Shown piece after piece: positions 52,348 to 61,145 of a stretch of DNA of 64,000 nucleotides. The position numbers were made by a program, and so were the translations under genes. The stretch spans positions 328,001 through 392,000 of the forward strand of contig NZ_CP156082.1 in assembly GCF_039830145.1 (NCBI RefSeq). The letters run 5' to 3'. The notes under the pieces were generated by a model. That model ran no database searches. It saw only the letters and a list, made by a program, of their open reading frames with translations, and was not told the DNA's origin. Source of the stretch: Croceibacterium sp. TMG7-5b_MA50. Its GTDB lineage: Bacteria > Pseudomonadota > Alphaproteobacteria > Sphingomonadales > Sphingomonadaceae. Position 1 is the stretch's first letter; every line of letters starts with the position of its first letter.

Positions 52348-53034
52348 TCAGTCCCCCTGTCGGCTGTCCGCACCCTTGCCCAGGGCGCGCTTCATCTCTT
52401 CGAGTTCCGCGTCGATCTTGTCCGACCCTTCCAGTGCGGCGATCTCGTCCGCCAGGCTGGGGCGGCCGCCCGCCACATTGAGCGAGTCGGCGCGGCCTTC
52501 GGCATAATCGACGCGGCGTTCCAGCTGGTCGAACCGGGCGAGCGCATCGTCGACCCGCTCGTTCGTCATCAAGCTGCGCAGCTTGACGCGGTTCTCCGCG
52601 CTTTCCAGCCGGGCGGCAATCTGGCTCTGCCGGCTGCGCGCCTCGCGCAGGCGGGTCTGCAGCTTGGAGATATCCTCCTCGTACGCGCGGAGGGAGTCGT
52701 CCAGCACGGCGATCTCCGCCTTCAGCTGGCCGCCCATGTCGGCGGCCTTCTTGCGTTCGACGAGGGCGGCACGGGCCAGATCCTCGCGGTCCTTGCTGAG
52801 CGCGAGCTGCGCCTTTTCCGCCCAGTCGGCCTGCAGCTTTTCAAGGCGCACGGTGTGGCGGTGCATCTCCTTCTGGTCGGCGATCGTGCGCGCCGCGCTG
52901 GCGCGGACCTCTACCAGCGTCTCCTCCATCTCCAGGATGATCATGCGGATCATCTTGGCCGGGTCATCCGCCTGGTCGAGCAGTTCGGTGAAGTTCGCCG
53001 CGATGATGTCGCGGGTGCGGGAAAAGATGCCCAT
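52348..53034 (-). CDS. pspA: Phage shock protein A
   Basis: A 228-aa ESCRT-III-like protein that binds stressed membranes and inhibits PspF. It begins MGIFSRTRDIIAANFTELLD and continues KMIRMIILEMEETLVEVRAS, almost the standard PspA start; the rest is long coiled-coil helices. I favour the ATG at 53034, which has GGAG eight bases upstream. The frame is open to another ATG at 53172 that overlaps the upstream 50-aa gene (ATGA); starting there would add 46 residues (MSDDQVPAPRQQRL...), see findings. Confidence 0.93.
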   Translation of the reverse strand: MGIFSRTRDIIAANFTELLDQADDPAKMIRMIILEMEETLVEVRASAARTIADQKEMHRHTVRLEKLQADWAEKAQLALSKDREDLARAALVERKKAADMGGQLKAEIAVLDDSLRAYEEDISKLQTRLREARSRQSQIAARLESAENRVKLRSLMTNERVDDALARFDQLERRVDYAEGRADSLNVAGGRPSLADEIAALEGSDKIDAELEEMKRALGKGADSRQGD

Positions 53035-53168
53035 CAGGGGTACTCCGCTGTTCAGGATATTGCCCATGGTGGGCGTAGGGCTGGTACGCAGCCGCTCGAT
53101 CTCGCGATCGAGGCGGCTGCCGAGGGCGGTGAGGCGCTGCTGGCGCGGCGCGGGGACCTGGTCGTCGC

Positions 53169-53321
53169 TCATGCCAGCGCCACCACGGGTGCCACCACCA
53201 GCCGCGGGGCGAGGGTGACCTCCACGCTGCCGAGCGCCGCGATGTTGAACGACACCAGCAGCACGAGGCTGACCAGGGCCGCGAGGCGGGACGGATGGGC
53301 GTAGATCGAGCGGATCGACAT
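53169..53321 (-). CDS. 50-aa leading membrane peptide of the psp operon
   Basis: A 50-aa peptide, first in the psp operon. N-terminus MSIRSIYAHPSRLAALVS, then a hydrophobic helix (about 12-32), then VEVTLAPRLVVAPVVALA. An AGGAG lies upstream of the ATG. Its stop overlaps an in-frame upstream ATG of pspA (ATGA). In size, place and layout it parallels the twin 47-aa peptides before the other pspC gene at 35 kb, though sequence similarity is weak. No function known. Confidence 0.72.
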   Translation of the reverse strand: MSIRSIYAHPSRLAALVSLVLLVSFNIAALGSVEVTLAPRLVVAPVVALA

Positions 53322-53354
53322 GGAGTGGCTCCTGAACCTTTATGCCATCAGCTT

Positions 53355-53371
53355 TGCATGGGCCATGCCAG
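53355..53371 (-). promoter_or_regulatory. Sigma-54-type promoter of the psp operon
   Basis: On the minus strand CTGGCATGGCCCATGCA fits the RpoN consensus, with GG and GC exactly ten bases apart. Transcription would begin near 53343, about 22 bases before the 50-aa gene. PspF, encoded divergently, is the expected activator. Confidence 0.75.
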
Positions 53372-53415
53372 ATGCAGCGGTCGCCGTGAAATCAATGACT
53401 TGCATCCTTTGCTAT

Positions 53416-53427
53416 CATTGTCCAATG
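53416..53427. promoter_or_regulatory. Candidate PspF upstream activation site
   Basis: CATTG-TC-CAATG is a perfect inverted repeat 45 bases upstream of the -24 element of the psp promoter and 45 bases before the pspF start. Its position suits an enhancer for PspF that also represses pspF. By symmetry and location only. Confidence 0.4.
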
Positions 53428-53471
53428 GTGCAAATTGCCAGATGTTGGCGTCAGATGCTATGATCTGGTTC

Positions 53472-54491
53472 ATGGAGCGGGAAAGCCAGTTTATTGGTCA
53501 GTCGGGCGCATTTCTGGACGCGGTGGAGCGTGCCAGCCGGGCGGCGCCCCTTCGCCGGCCGGTGCTGGTGATCGGAGAGCGGGGGACTGGCAAGGAACTG
53601 ATCGCCGAACGCCTTCATCGCCTGTCCGATCGGTGGGATCATCCGCTGGTCACGATGAACTGCGCCGCTTTGCCGGAGACGCTGATAGAGGCGGAGCTGT
53701 TCGGGCACGAGGCGGGCGCATTCACGGGCGCGACCAAGGCTCGCGCTGGTCGCTTCGAGGAGGCGGATCGCGGGACCCTGTTCCTGGACGAGCTGGGCAC
53801 CCTGTCCATGGCCGCGCAGGAACGGCTGCTGCGCGCGGTCGAATATGGCGAGGTGACGCGCATCGGCGCCAGCCGGCCGGTCAGGGTGGACGTGCGCATC
53901 GTCGCCGCCACCAACGAGGATCTGCCCCGTGCTGCGGAAACGGGCCGGTTCCGCGCCGACCTGCTGGACCGGTTGAGCTTCGAGGTCATCACCCTACCAC
54001 CGCTGCGCGTGCGGGAAGGGGACATCGCCGTGCTGGCCGATTATTTCGGGCGGCGCATGGCGGCGGAGCTTGGCTGGCGCGACTGGCCGGGCTTTGCGCC
54101 TCACGTGGCGCAGCAGCTGGACGACTATCCGTGGCCCGGCAATGTGCGCGAATTGCGCAATGCGGTGGAGCGAGCCGTCTATCGCTGGGACGAGTGGAAC
54201 GAGCCGGTGGGCCATGTGCAATTCGACCCGTTCGACAGCCCATGGAAGCCCGCGCCCCCGCCGCGCGCAGCGGAGGTGGAGCCGGCGCAACTGGCGGCTG
54301 CGGTGCCGACCGGTGGGCCGCACTACGACACGATCGCCGACCTGCGCGGCGCGGTCGATGCGCATGAGCGGGCGATCCTGGAGCATCATCTGGGTCGGAA
54401 CCGCTGGAACCAGCGGCAGACGGCGAAGGCGCTGGGCCTGTCCTACGACCAGTTGCGGCACTGTATCAGGAAGCATTCCCTGAGCGAATAG
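53472..54491 (+). CDS. pspF: Phage shock operon transcriptional activator PspF
   Basis: A 339-aa sigma-54 activator without an N-terminal receiver, the PspF layout. The AAA+ domain has Walker A GERGTGKE, GAFTGA in the sigma-54-contacting loop, Walker B RGTLFLDELG, and YPWPGNVRELRNAVERAVYRW. A linker (about 250-290) leads to a Fis-type helix-turn-helix: NRWNQRQTAKALGLSYDQLR. PspA normally holds it inactive. It is divergent from the psp operon (150-bp gap). Upstream in-frame ATGs (53460, 53442) would add few residues; 53472 gives the standard MERESQFIGQS. Confidence 0.94.
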   Translation: MERESQFIGQSGAFLDAVERASRAAPLRRPVLVIGERGTGKELIAERLHRLSDRWDHPLVTMNCAALPETLIEAELFGHEAGAFTGATKARAGRFEEADRGTLFLDELGTLSMAAQERLLRAVEYGEVTRIGASRPVRVDVRIVAATNEDLPRAAETGRFRADLLDRLSFEVITLPPLRVREGDIAVLADYFGRRMAAELGWRDWPGFAPHVAQQLDDYPWPGNVRELRNAVERAVYRWDEWNEPVGHVQFDPFDSPWKPAPPPRAAEVEPAQLAAAVPTGGPHYDTIADLRGAVDAHERAILEHHLGRNRWNQRQTAKALGLSYDQLRHCIRKHSLSE

Positions 54492-54542
54492 GGGACTGGT
54501 GCCAGCGCAGCGATCCGGTAATCTTACCCCAAGGAGGGTACC

Positions 54543-54626
54543 ATGTACGCCATCTGGATTTCACTGGGGGTCACCTTTTTCGCGCTGGCGATTGCCGGCC
54601 TTTCCGCTTCCCGGAAGCGGGACTGA
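54543..54626 (+). CDS. 27-aa membrane microprotein
   Basis: A 27-codon frame, MYAIWISLGVTFFALAIAGL followed by SASRKRD, preceded by AAGGAGGGTACC, a near-perfect ribosome binding site at ideal distance. One membrane helix with a positively charged C-terminus. It begins 51 bases after pspF on the same strand, so it could be co-transcribed. The strong site and coding character argue for a real gene. Function unknown; a link to envelope stress is inference. It ends 6 bases before the convergent exonuclease gene. Confidence 0.65.
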   Translation: MYAIWISLGVTFFALAIAGLSASRKRD

Positions 54627-54632
54627 GGCGGT

Positions 54633-55187
54633 TCAGGCGCGGACGTGCTCCCCGGCGATTTCGCGCGCCCGTTCTGTTACCCGCTGCCATTTCCGCCACT
54701 CGCCCTGCGCGTCCTCCAGCGCGCGGTGCGTGGGCGCGCCTTCGCGCAGGTCGTCGAGCGTCAGGATCGTCTCCAGCGCGGACTGCAGCCGGTCTGCCGG
54801 AAGGTGAGGGTGCAGGATGGCGCGCGCGCTTTCCGCAATCACATCGTCGCTGTCGCGCAGCCGCAGCGAATGACGCGGCAGGTCGGCGGCGCGCAGCAGG
54901 GCGGACAGCCACTTGCCGTCCCACGACGGCGCGCTGGCGCAAAGATCGTGGCCGGACAGGACATCCACCATGCGCCGGGCGACCGCGGCATGATCCTCGC
55001 CCTTGGTCTCGAGCTCCGCGCGGGCGATGCCGTGGATCGCCTGCGCCCGCATATCCCAGTCGGTCCAGCGCGGTGCCGGGTGGATCAGGTGCGCCTCGCC
55101 CCGGCCGTCTTCCCACACCCAGCCGACCTCTATCGGGTATGACCGGTCGCTGAGTGACGAGGCTTCGAAATCAAGGAACACCAGCAT
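54633..55187 (-). CDS. DnaQ-like 3'-5' exonuclease
   Basis: A 184-aa DEDDh-type exonuclease. Exo I is LVFLDFEASSLS (Asp and Glu), Exo II is SAPSWDGKWLSALL (Asp), Exo III is THRALEDAQGEW (His and Asp). It is near the size of small exonuclease-domain proteins that act on RNA or DNA in repair; no polymerase domain. It is divergent from rimP and convergent with the 27-aa gene. Substrate unknown. Confidence 0.85.
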   Translation of the reverse strand: MLVFLDFEASSLSDRSYPIEVGWVWEDGRGEAHLIHPAPRWTDWDMRAQAIHGIARAELETKGEDHAAVARRMVDVLSGHDLCASAPSWDGKWLSALLRAADLPRHSLRLRDSDDVIAESARAILHPHLPADRLQSALETILTLDDLREGAPTHRALEDAQGEWRKWQRVTERAREIAGEHVRA

Positions 55188-55355
55188 GGTGCTGGTGACA
55201 ATGCACGACAGGGGTAAACGGCTTCCTGCTTGCTTTCATAGGCGACTCCGCCTACATGGCCGTCATCCCGACATTGTCGCGACATTGTGGGGCTGGCGCC
55301 GGAAGGGGCCGGCACGATCGGCCGTTGGCCACAACAGGATTTTAGACGCACGCCC

Positions 55356-55931
55356 ATGGCCGATGTTACCCGCCTGATCGAAGTGATCGAACCCGAAGCT
55401 GTGGCGTTGGGGTTCGATCTCGTGCGGGTCAAGTTGACGGGTTCCGGGGAAGAGAGGACGTTGCAGGTGATGGCGGAGGATCCCGCCACCGGGCAGCTGA
55501 TCGTGGAGCAGTGCATGGCGCTGTCCCGCCGTATCTCCGACGCGATCGACACGTTCGAGGCGGAGAGGGGCGAGCTGATCGCCGGCGCGTATCACCTGGA
55601 GGTCAGCAGCCCTGGCATCGACCGGCCGCTGACCCGGGCGAAGGACTGGGCCAACTGGGCCGGGCACGAGGCGCATGTCAGCCTGACGGAGCCGCTGGGC
55701 GACCACCGCAAGCTGCGCGGCATCGTGCAGGGCATCGACGATGACGGCATCATCGCGTTCGAGGATAACAAGCACGGCCGGCTGGACGTGCCATTGGCAC
55801 AGGTCCATTCGGCCAAGCTGGTGCTGACCAACAAGCTGATTGCCGCCACCCGCCCGCTCGACATGAGTGGTGCGGAAGAGATCATGGAAGTCCCGGAAGA
55901 CATTTCCGAAGAAGAGAAGGCAGACGACTGA
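55356..55931 (+). CDS. rimP: Ribosome maturation factor RimP
   Basis: A 191-aa RimP, needed for 30S assembly. Typical segments are EPEAVALGFDLVRVKLTG, CMALSRRISDAIDTFE and YHLEVSSPGIDRPLTRAKDW. The C-terminal Sm-like domain is followed by an acidic tail (EVPEDISEEEKADD). ATG at 55356. It heads the conserved rimP-nusA-ylxR-infB order and overlaps nusA by one base (TGATG). The upstream 168 bp contains two direct CGACATTGT repeats and a small hairpin. Confidence 0.95.
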   Translation: MADVTRLIEVIEPEAVALGFDLVRVKLTGSGEERTLQVMAEDPATGQLIVEQCMALSRRISDAIDTFEAERGELIAGAYHLEVSSPGIDRPLTRAKDWANWAGHEAHVSLTEPLGDHRKLRGIVQGIDDDGIIAFEDNKHGRLDVPLAQVHSAKLVLTNKLIAATRPLDMSGAEEIMEVPEDISEEEKADD

Positions 55932-57580
55932 TGGCCAGTCCGATTTCCGCCAACAAGGCCGAACTGCTCGCGATCGCGAACTCCGTCGCGTCCGAGAAGA
56001 TGATCGACCGCACCATTGTCATCGAGGCGATGGAAGAGGCGATCCAGAAGGCCGCGCGGGCCCGCTACGGCGCGGAGAACGATATCCGCGCCAAGCTCGA
56101 CCCGATGAGCGGCGACCTGAAGCTGTGGCGCGTGGTCGAGGTGGTCGAGGAGGTCGAGGACTACTTCAAGCAGGTCAGCGTCGAGCAGGCGGAGAAGCTG
56201 CAGAAGGGCTCGGCCGTCGGCGATTTCATCGTCGATCCGCTGCCCCCGGTCGATCTGGGCCGCATCGACGCGCAGAGCGCCAAGCAGGTGATCTTCCAGA
56301 AGGTCCGCGATGCCGAGCGCGAGCGCCAGTTCGAGGAGTTCAAGGACCGCGCGGGCGAGGTCATCACCGGCGTCATCAAGTCCGTCGAGTTCGGCAACGT
56401 GATCGTGAACCTGGGCCGCGCGGAAGGCATTATCCGCCGCGACCAGCAGATCCCGCGCGAGGCGACCCGCGTTGGCGAGCGCATCCGCGCCTGGGTGATG
56501 AAGGTGGAGCGCAACAATCGCGGCCCGCAGATCTTCCTGTCCCGCGCGCATCCCGAATTCATGAAGAAGCTGTTCGCTCAGGAAGTGCCCGAGATCTACG
56601 ACGGCATCATCGAGATCAAAGCCGCCGCGCGTGATCCGGGCAGCCGCGCCAAGATCGGCGTTATCAGCCGCGATTCCAGCATCGACCCGGTCGGCGCCTG
56701 CGTCGGCATGAAGGGCAGCCGCGTGCAGGCGGTGGTGCAGGAACTGCAGGGCGAGAAGATCGACATCATTCCCTGGAGCGAGGACACCGCGACCTTCGTG
56801 GTGAACGCGCTGCAGCCCGCCACTGTCAGCCGCGTGGTGCTGGACGAGGATGAGGGGCGCATCGAGGTGGTCGTGCCCGACGACCAGCTGTCGCTGGCGA
56901 TCGGCCGCCGCGGGCAGAACGTGCGGCTGGCCAGCCAGCTGACCGAGAGCCAGATCGACATCATGACGGAGGAGGAAGCCTCCGAGAAGCGGCAGAAGGA
57001 ATTCGCCACCCGATCGAAGATGTTCGAGGAGGAGCTGGACGTCGACGAGACGCTGAGCCAGCTGCTGGTGGCTGAAGGCTTCGCCGAGCTGGAGGAGGTC
57101 GCCTATGTCGACCTGTCCGAACTCGCCGGCATCGAAGGCTTCGACGACGACCTTGCCGAAGAGTTGCAGAACCGTGCGCAGGAAGCGCTGGAGCGGCAGG
57201 AATCGGCCCATCGCGAGGAGCGCAAGGCACTGGGCGTGGAGGATGCGCTGGCCGAGCTGCCGCACCTGAACGAGAACATGCTGGTGGTGCTGGGCAAGGC
57301 CGGAATCAAGACGCTGGACGACCTGGCCGACCTCGCCACGGACGAGCTTATCGCCCGCCGCCGCGAAGGGCCGCGCCGTCGCAATACCGACAAGCCGCAG
57401 GCCGGCCCGCCGGCCCGCCGTCCGCAGCGCGAGACCGACAAGGGTGGCGTGCTGGGTGAATTCGGCCTGTCGGAAGAGCAGGGTAACGAGATCATCATGG
57501 CCGCGCGCGCCCACTGGTTCGCCGACGAGGATGATGCCCCTCAAGCGCAGGAGGCCGCCAATGCGGAATCCTCGCAATGA
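55931..57580 (+). CDS. nusA: Transcription termination/antitermination factor NusA
   Basis: A 549-aa NusA. N-terminal RNAP-binding domain (about 1-130), S1 (GEVITGVIKSVEFGNVIVNL), KH1 with KIGVISRDSSIDPVGACVGM, KH2 with LSLAIGRRGQNVRLASQLT, and C-terminal acidic repeats (VVLGKAGIKTLDDLADLAT as a helix-hairpin-helix). The stretch RRREGPRRRNTDKPQAGPPA is a disordered basic linker inside the C-terminal part. It pairs with rimP and overlaps ylxR by 20 bases. Confidence 0.97.
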   Translation: MASPISANKAELLAIANSVASEKMIDRTIVIEAMEEAIQKAARARYGAENDIRAKLDPMSGDLKLWRVVEVVEEVEDYFKQVSVEQAEKLQKGSAVGDFIVDPLPPVDLGRIDAQSAKQVIFQKVRDAERERQFEEFKDRAGEVITGVIKSVEFGNVIVNLGRAEGIIRRDQQIPREATRVGERIRAWVMKVERNNRGPQIFLSRAHPEFMKKLFAQEVPEIYDGIIEIKAAARDPGSRAKIGVISRDSSIDPVGACVGMKGSRVQAVVQELQGEKIDIIPWSEDTATFVVNALQPATVSRVVLDEDEGRIEVVVPDDQLSLAIGRRGQNVRLASQLTESQIDIMTEEEASEKRQKEFATRSKMFEEELDVDETLSQLLVAEGFAELEEVAYVDLSELAGIEGFDDDLAEELQNRAQEALERQESAHREERKALGVEDALAELPHLNENMLVVLGKAGIKTLDDLADLATDELIARRREGPRRRNTDKPQAGPPARRPQRETDKGGVLGEFGLSEEQGNEIIMAARAHWFADEDDAPQAQEAANAESSQ

Positions 57581-58325
57581 GCCGGTAAGCGACCACGACA
57601 GCAGCGACACGCCGGAGCGGCGTTGCATCCTGTCCGGCGACAACGCTGGCCGGGATGCGATGCTGCGCCTGGCGCTTGGGCCAGGGGGCGAGGGCGGACT
57701 GCAACCAGTGCTGCCCGACCCGCTGGCGCGAGCGCCGGGCCGGGGCGCCTGGGTCGGCGTGGATCGTGCGGCGCTGTCGGCCGCGCTTGGCAATGGCAAG
57801 CTGAAGGGCGCGCTCGCCCGCGCGTTCCGTACCGGCGCGCTGGCGATCCCGGACGACCTGCCCGATCTGGCACAGGCGGGCCTGACCCGCGCGTTTACCG
57901 AACGGCTGGGACTCGAATTCCGCGCCGGACGCCTTATCTTGGGATCGGACCGCATTGCCCGCGCCGCGCGTGAGGGGAAGGTGGCCGCACTGTACCATGC
58001 CGCTGATGCCAGCGCCGACGGTGCACGCAAGCTGGATCAGGCGTGGCGCGTGGGGCGGGAGGCGGAAGGAACCGGCCTTGCCGGCACCACCCTGCCACTG
58101 GACCGTGCGGCCCTGTCTGTGGCATTGGGCCGCGACAATGTCGTCCATCTGGCGCTGACCGATCACGGATCGGCGCAGCGGGTATCCGGCCCGCTGCAAC
58201 GCCTGCTGAACTTCCTGGGCGCCCCCGCCGATGGCGCGCAGCTGACACAGGCACGTAACGATGGACGCGAGCGCCTGGCGGCGCCGGAGCAGGCCGACGA
58301 GGTCATGCCCCCCGAGCAGATTTGA
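57561..58325 (+). CDS. YlxR/DUF448 RNA-binding protein with L7Ae-like domain
   Basis: A 254-aa protein. The N-terminal YlxR domain has TPERRCILSGDNAGRDAML and GRGAWVGVDRAALSAAL; the second part is L7Ae-like (LGSDRIARAAREGKVAALYH, DASADGARKLDQAW). This fusion is normal in alphaproteobacteria. YlxR acts in translation or RNase P-related regulation in some bacteria. The ATG at 57561 overlaps nusA. infB follows after 17 bases. Confidence 0.88.
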   Translation: MRNPRNEPVSDHDSSDTPERRCILSGDNAGRDAMLRLALGPGGEGGLQPVLPDPLARAPGRGAWVGVDRAALSAALGNGKLKGALARAFRTGALAIPDDLPDLAQAGLTRAFTERLGLEFRAGRLILGSDRIARAAREGKVAALYHAADASADGARKLDQAWRVGREAEGTGLAGTTLPLDRAALSVALGRDNVVHLALTDHGSAQRVSGPLQRLLNFLGAPADGAQLTQARNDGRERLAAPEQADEVMPPEQI

Positions 58326-58342
58326 AGGACTGTTGACCACCA

Positions 58343-61081
58343 ATGAGCGATAACGACGACACCACGACCCGCATCCGCAAGCCCCTGGGCTTGAAGCGTT
58401 CGGTCGATGCAGGCGAGGTCAAGCAGACCTTCAGCCACGGCCGGACCAACAAGGTCGCGGTCGAGGTCAAGCGTTCGCGCAAGCTGACGCGCCCAGGCGA
58501 CAAGCCGGCTCCCGCCGCCGCCGAAGCACCCGCACCTGCGCCTGCGCCTGCTCCGGTGGCCAGCCAGCCGCGCCCCGTCGCCCCCCCGCCCCCGCCCGTG
58601 CGCCCCGCCGCATCGGCGGAAAGCCGCCGCGAGATGCAGGAACGGCTGCTGCGCGAGGCCGAGGAAGCCCGGCTTGCCGCCATGGAAGAGGTGAGCCGCC
58701 GCGAGGACGAGGAGCGCCAGCGTGCTGCCGAGGCCGAGCGTCGCCGCGCCGACGAGCGCCGCAGCGAGGCGGAGGCCGCCGCTGAGACGCCCGCACCCGC
58801 GCCTGCCGAGCCGGTGGCCGAGACGCCGGCACCGGCCGCTGCCGCTGCCCCCGCCCCTGCCGAGGATGCGCCTGCCGCTGCCGAAGCGGCACCCGCACCT
58901 GCGGCCGAGTCCGCCACGGATGCGGGTACGCCAGCCGAGGCTCCGGCTGCTGCCGCAGCAGCCCCGGCGGAGGTTGAGGAAGCGCCGGCCATTCCGGCTC
59001 CGCGCCGCTTCTCCCCGGTGCCTCGTCCCGAGATCCGGCGCCCGGCGCCAAGCGAGGCCACAACTCGTGCGGGTGATGGCGACAAGTCCGCTGCCGGCCG
59101 TGCCAAGGCCGCCGGCGCGGCGCTCAGCACCGGCCGTACCGCGACCGACCGCAACGCGGCCGACCGTGGCGCCACGAACGACCGCGACAAGCGGCGTGGG
59201 GGCAAGCTGACGGTCAACCGCGCGCTGAACGATGACGAGGGCGCCCGCGCGCGCAGCCTCGCCGCGCTGAAGCGTGCGCGGGAGAAGGAGCGTCGCTCGC
59301 ATGGCGGCTCCTCCAAGCCGCGCGAGAAGCAGGTGCGCGACGTCACCGTGCCGGAGGCAATCACCGTGGGTGAACTCGCCAATCGCATGGCGGAGAAGGG
59401 CGCCGACCTGGTGAAGGCGCTGTTCAACATGGGCATGATGGTCACCGTCAACCAGACGATCGACCAGGACACGGCGGAGCTGCTGGTCGAGGAATTCGGC
59501 CACACCATGATCCGCGTGTCGGCCGACGACGTGGACATCAAGCAGTCGGTCGACACCGATCCGGAGGAGACTTTGCGTCCCCGTCCGCCGGTGGTCACGA
59601 TCATGGGCCATGTCGATCACGGCAAGACCAGCTTGCTTGACGCCCTGCGCGGCGCCAACGTGGTGAAGGGGGAAGCCGGCGGTATCACCCAGCACATCGG
59701 GTCGTACCAGATCACCACCAAGGACAAGCAGAAGATCACGTTCCTGGATACGCCGGGCCACGAGGCGTTCACGCAGATGCGCATGCGCGGCGCGAACGTG
59801 ACCGACATCGTGGTGCTGGTGGTCGCGGCGGATGATGGCATCATGCCGCAGACGATCGAGGCCATCAATCACACCAAGGCGGCGGGCGTGCCGATGATCG
59901 TGGCGATCAACAAGGTCGACAAGCCCGAGGCCAATCCGCAGCGCATCCGCGAACGCCTGTTGGAGCACGAGGTCGTGGTCGAGCAGATGAGCGGCGACGT
60001 GCAGGACGTGGAGGTCTCCGCCAAGACTGGCGCGGGTCTCGACCAGTTGATCGAGGCGATCAACCTGCAGGCCGAGCTGCTGGAGCTGAAGGCGCGTCCG
60101 GATCGCGAGGCGGAGGCGACCGTGATCGAGGCGCAGCTCGACAAGGGCCGCGGGCCGGTGGCGACCGTGCTGGTGCGTCGCGGCACGCTGAAGCGTGGCG
60201 ACACCTTCGTGGTCGGCACGCAGAGCGGCCGTGTCCGCGCGCTGGTCGACGATGCCGGCAAGCAGATCAAGGAAGCCGGTCCGTCCATGCCGGTGGAGGT
60301 GCTGGGCCTTGGCGGCGTGCCGCAGGCCGGTGACCTGCTGACCGTGGTCGAGAACGAGCAGCGCGCCCGCGAGGTGGCGGAATACCGCCAGCAGCAGGCG
60401 ACGGAGAAGCGCACGGCCATGGCGCCGGCCAACCTGGATGCGATGTTTGCGGGCCTGAACAGCTCCGTCATCGAGTTCCCGCTGGTCGTGAAGGCCGACG
60501 TGCAGGGCTCCGTCGAGGCGATCGTGCAGGCGCTGCACAATCTGTCGAACGACGAGATCAAGGTCCGCGTGCTGCAGCAGGGCGTGGGTGCGATCACGGA
60601 GAGCGACGTGTCGTTGGCGGCGGCGTCCAAGGCGCCGGTCATCGGCTTCAACGTGCGACCTAACGCCAATGCCCGCCAGCTGATCCAGCGGGACAAGGTG
60701 CGGATGATGTATTACGATGTCATCTATCACCTGACGCAGGAGATCGCCAAGGAGATGGCGGGCGAGCTTGGTCCCCTGCGGATCGAGAACGTCGTGGGCC
60801 GTGCGCAGGTCAAGCAGGTGTTTCCTGCGGGCAAGCGCGACAAGGCGGCTGGCCTGCTGGTGGAGGAGGGCGCGATCCGCAAGGGTCTGCATGCCCGTCT
60901 CACCCGCAACGACGTCATCGTCAGCGCCACGACCATCGCCTCGCTCCGCCGGTTCAAGGACGATGTGGACGAGGTGCGCGCGGGTACGGAATGCGGTGTG
61001 GTCCTGGCCGACACCAACGACATCCGCGCCGGCGACCAGCTGGAAGTGTTCGAGGTGACGGAGCAGGAACGCACGCTCTGA
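58343..61081 (+). CDS. infB: Translation initiation factor IF-2
   Basis: A 912-aa IF-2. A short IF2_N-like segment ([20 protein letters not shown]) leads to a long Ala/Pro/Glu-rich linker (about 55-230), then the second IF2_N part ([20 protein letters not shown]) and the GTPase: G1 [10 protein letters not shown] near 421, G3 [10 protein letters not shown] near 469, G4 [10 protein letters not shown] near 523. C-terminal domains bind initiator tRNA. Normal alphaproteobacterial length. A stem-loop follows the stop. Confidence 0.97.
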   Translation: MSDNDDTTTRIRKPLGLKRSVDAGEVKQTFSHGRTNKVAVEVKRSRKLTRPGDKPAPAAAEAPAPAPAPAPVASQPRPVAPPPPPVRPAASAESRREMQERLLREAEEARLAAMEEVSRREDEERQRAAEAERRRADERRSEAEAAAETPAPAPAEPVAETPAPAAAAAPAPAEDAPAAAEAAPAPAAESATDAGTPAEAPAAAAAAPAEVEEAPAIPAPRRFSPVPRPEIRRPAPSEATTRAGDGDKSAAGRAKAAGAALSTGRTATDRNAADRGATNDRDKRRGGKLTVNRALNDDEGARARSLAALKRAREKERRSHGGSSKPREKQVRDVTVPEAITVGELANRMAEKGADLVKALFNMGMMVTVNQTIDQDTAELLVEEFGHTMIRVSADDVDIKQSVDTDPEETLRPRPPVVTIMGHVDHGKTSLLDALRGANVVKGEAGGITQHIGSYQITTKDKQKITFLDTPGHEAFTQMRMRGANVTDIVVLVVAADDGIMPQTIEAINHTKAAGVPMIVAINKVDKPEANPQRIRERLLEHEVVVEQMSGDVQDVEVSAKTGAGLDQLIEAINLQAELLELKARPDREAEATVIEAQLDKGRGPVATVLVRRGTLKRGDTFVVGTQSGRVRALVDDAGKQIKEAGPSMPVEVLGLGGVPQAGDLLTVVENEQRAREVAEYRQQQATEKRTAMAPANLDAMFAGLNSSVIEFPLVVKADVQGSVEAIVQALHNLSNDEIKVRVLQQGVGAITESDVSLAAASKAPVIGFNVRPNANARQLIQRDKVRMMYYDVIYHLTQEIAKEMAGELGPLRIENVVGRAQVKQVFPAGKRDKAAGLLVEEGAIRKGLHARLTRNDVIVSATTIASLRRFKDDVDEVRAGTECGVVLADTNDIRAGDQLEVFEVTEQERTL

Positions 61082-61098
61082 TTGGGGAACGGCTGTTG

Positions 61099-61125
61099 TT
61101 TCCGGGGCGTTCCAAGCCCCGGAAA
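61099..61125 (+). terminator. Stem-loop after infB (attenuator or terminator-like)
   Basis: TTTCCGGGGC and GCCCCGGAAA form a perfect 10-bp stem with a 7-base loop, 17 bases after the infB stop. There is no T-run after it, so it may be an mRNA processing or stabilising stem or a weak terminator rather than a full stop. Confidence 0.5.
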
Positions 61126-61145
61126 ACAATACGGGATCGCTCCGC

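Noticed and set aside
53428-53460. A possible plus-strand sigma-54 promoter for pspF (GGTGCAAATTGC)
   Set aside because: Spacing between GG and GC is eight bases, not ten.
55592-58030. An 812-codon minus-strand open frame across rimP, nusA and ylxR
   Set aside because: Antisense to three conserved genes; composition is low-complexity His/Arg/Leu and no motif is seen.
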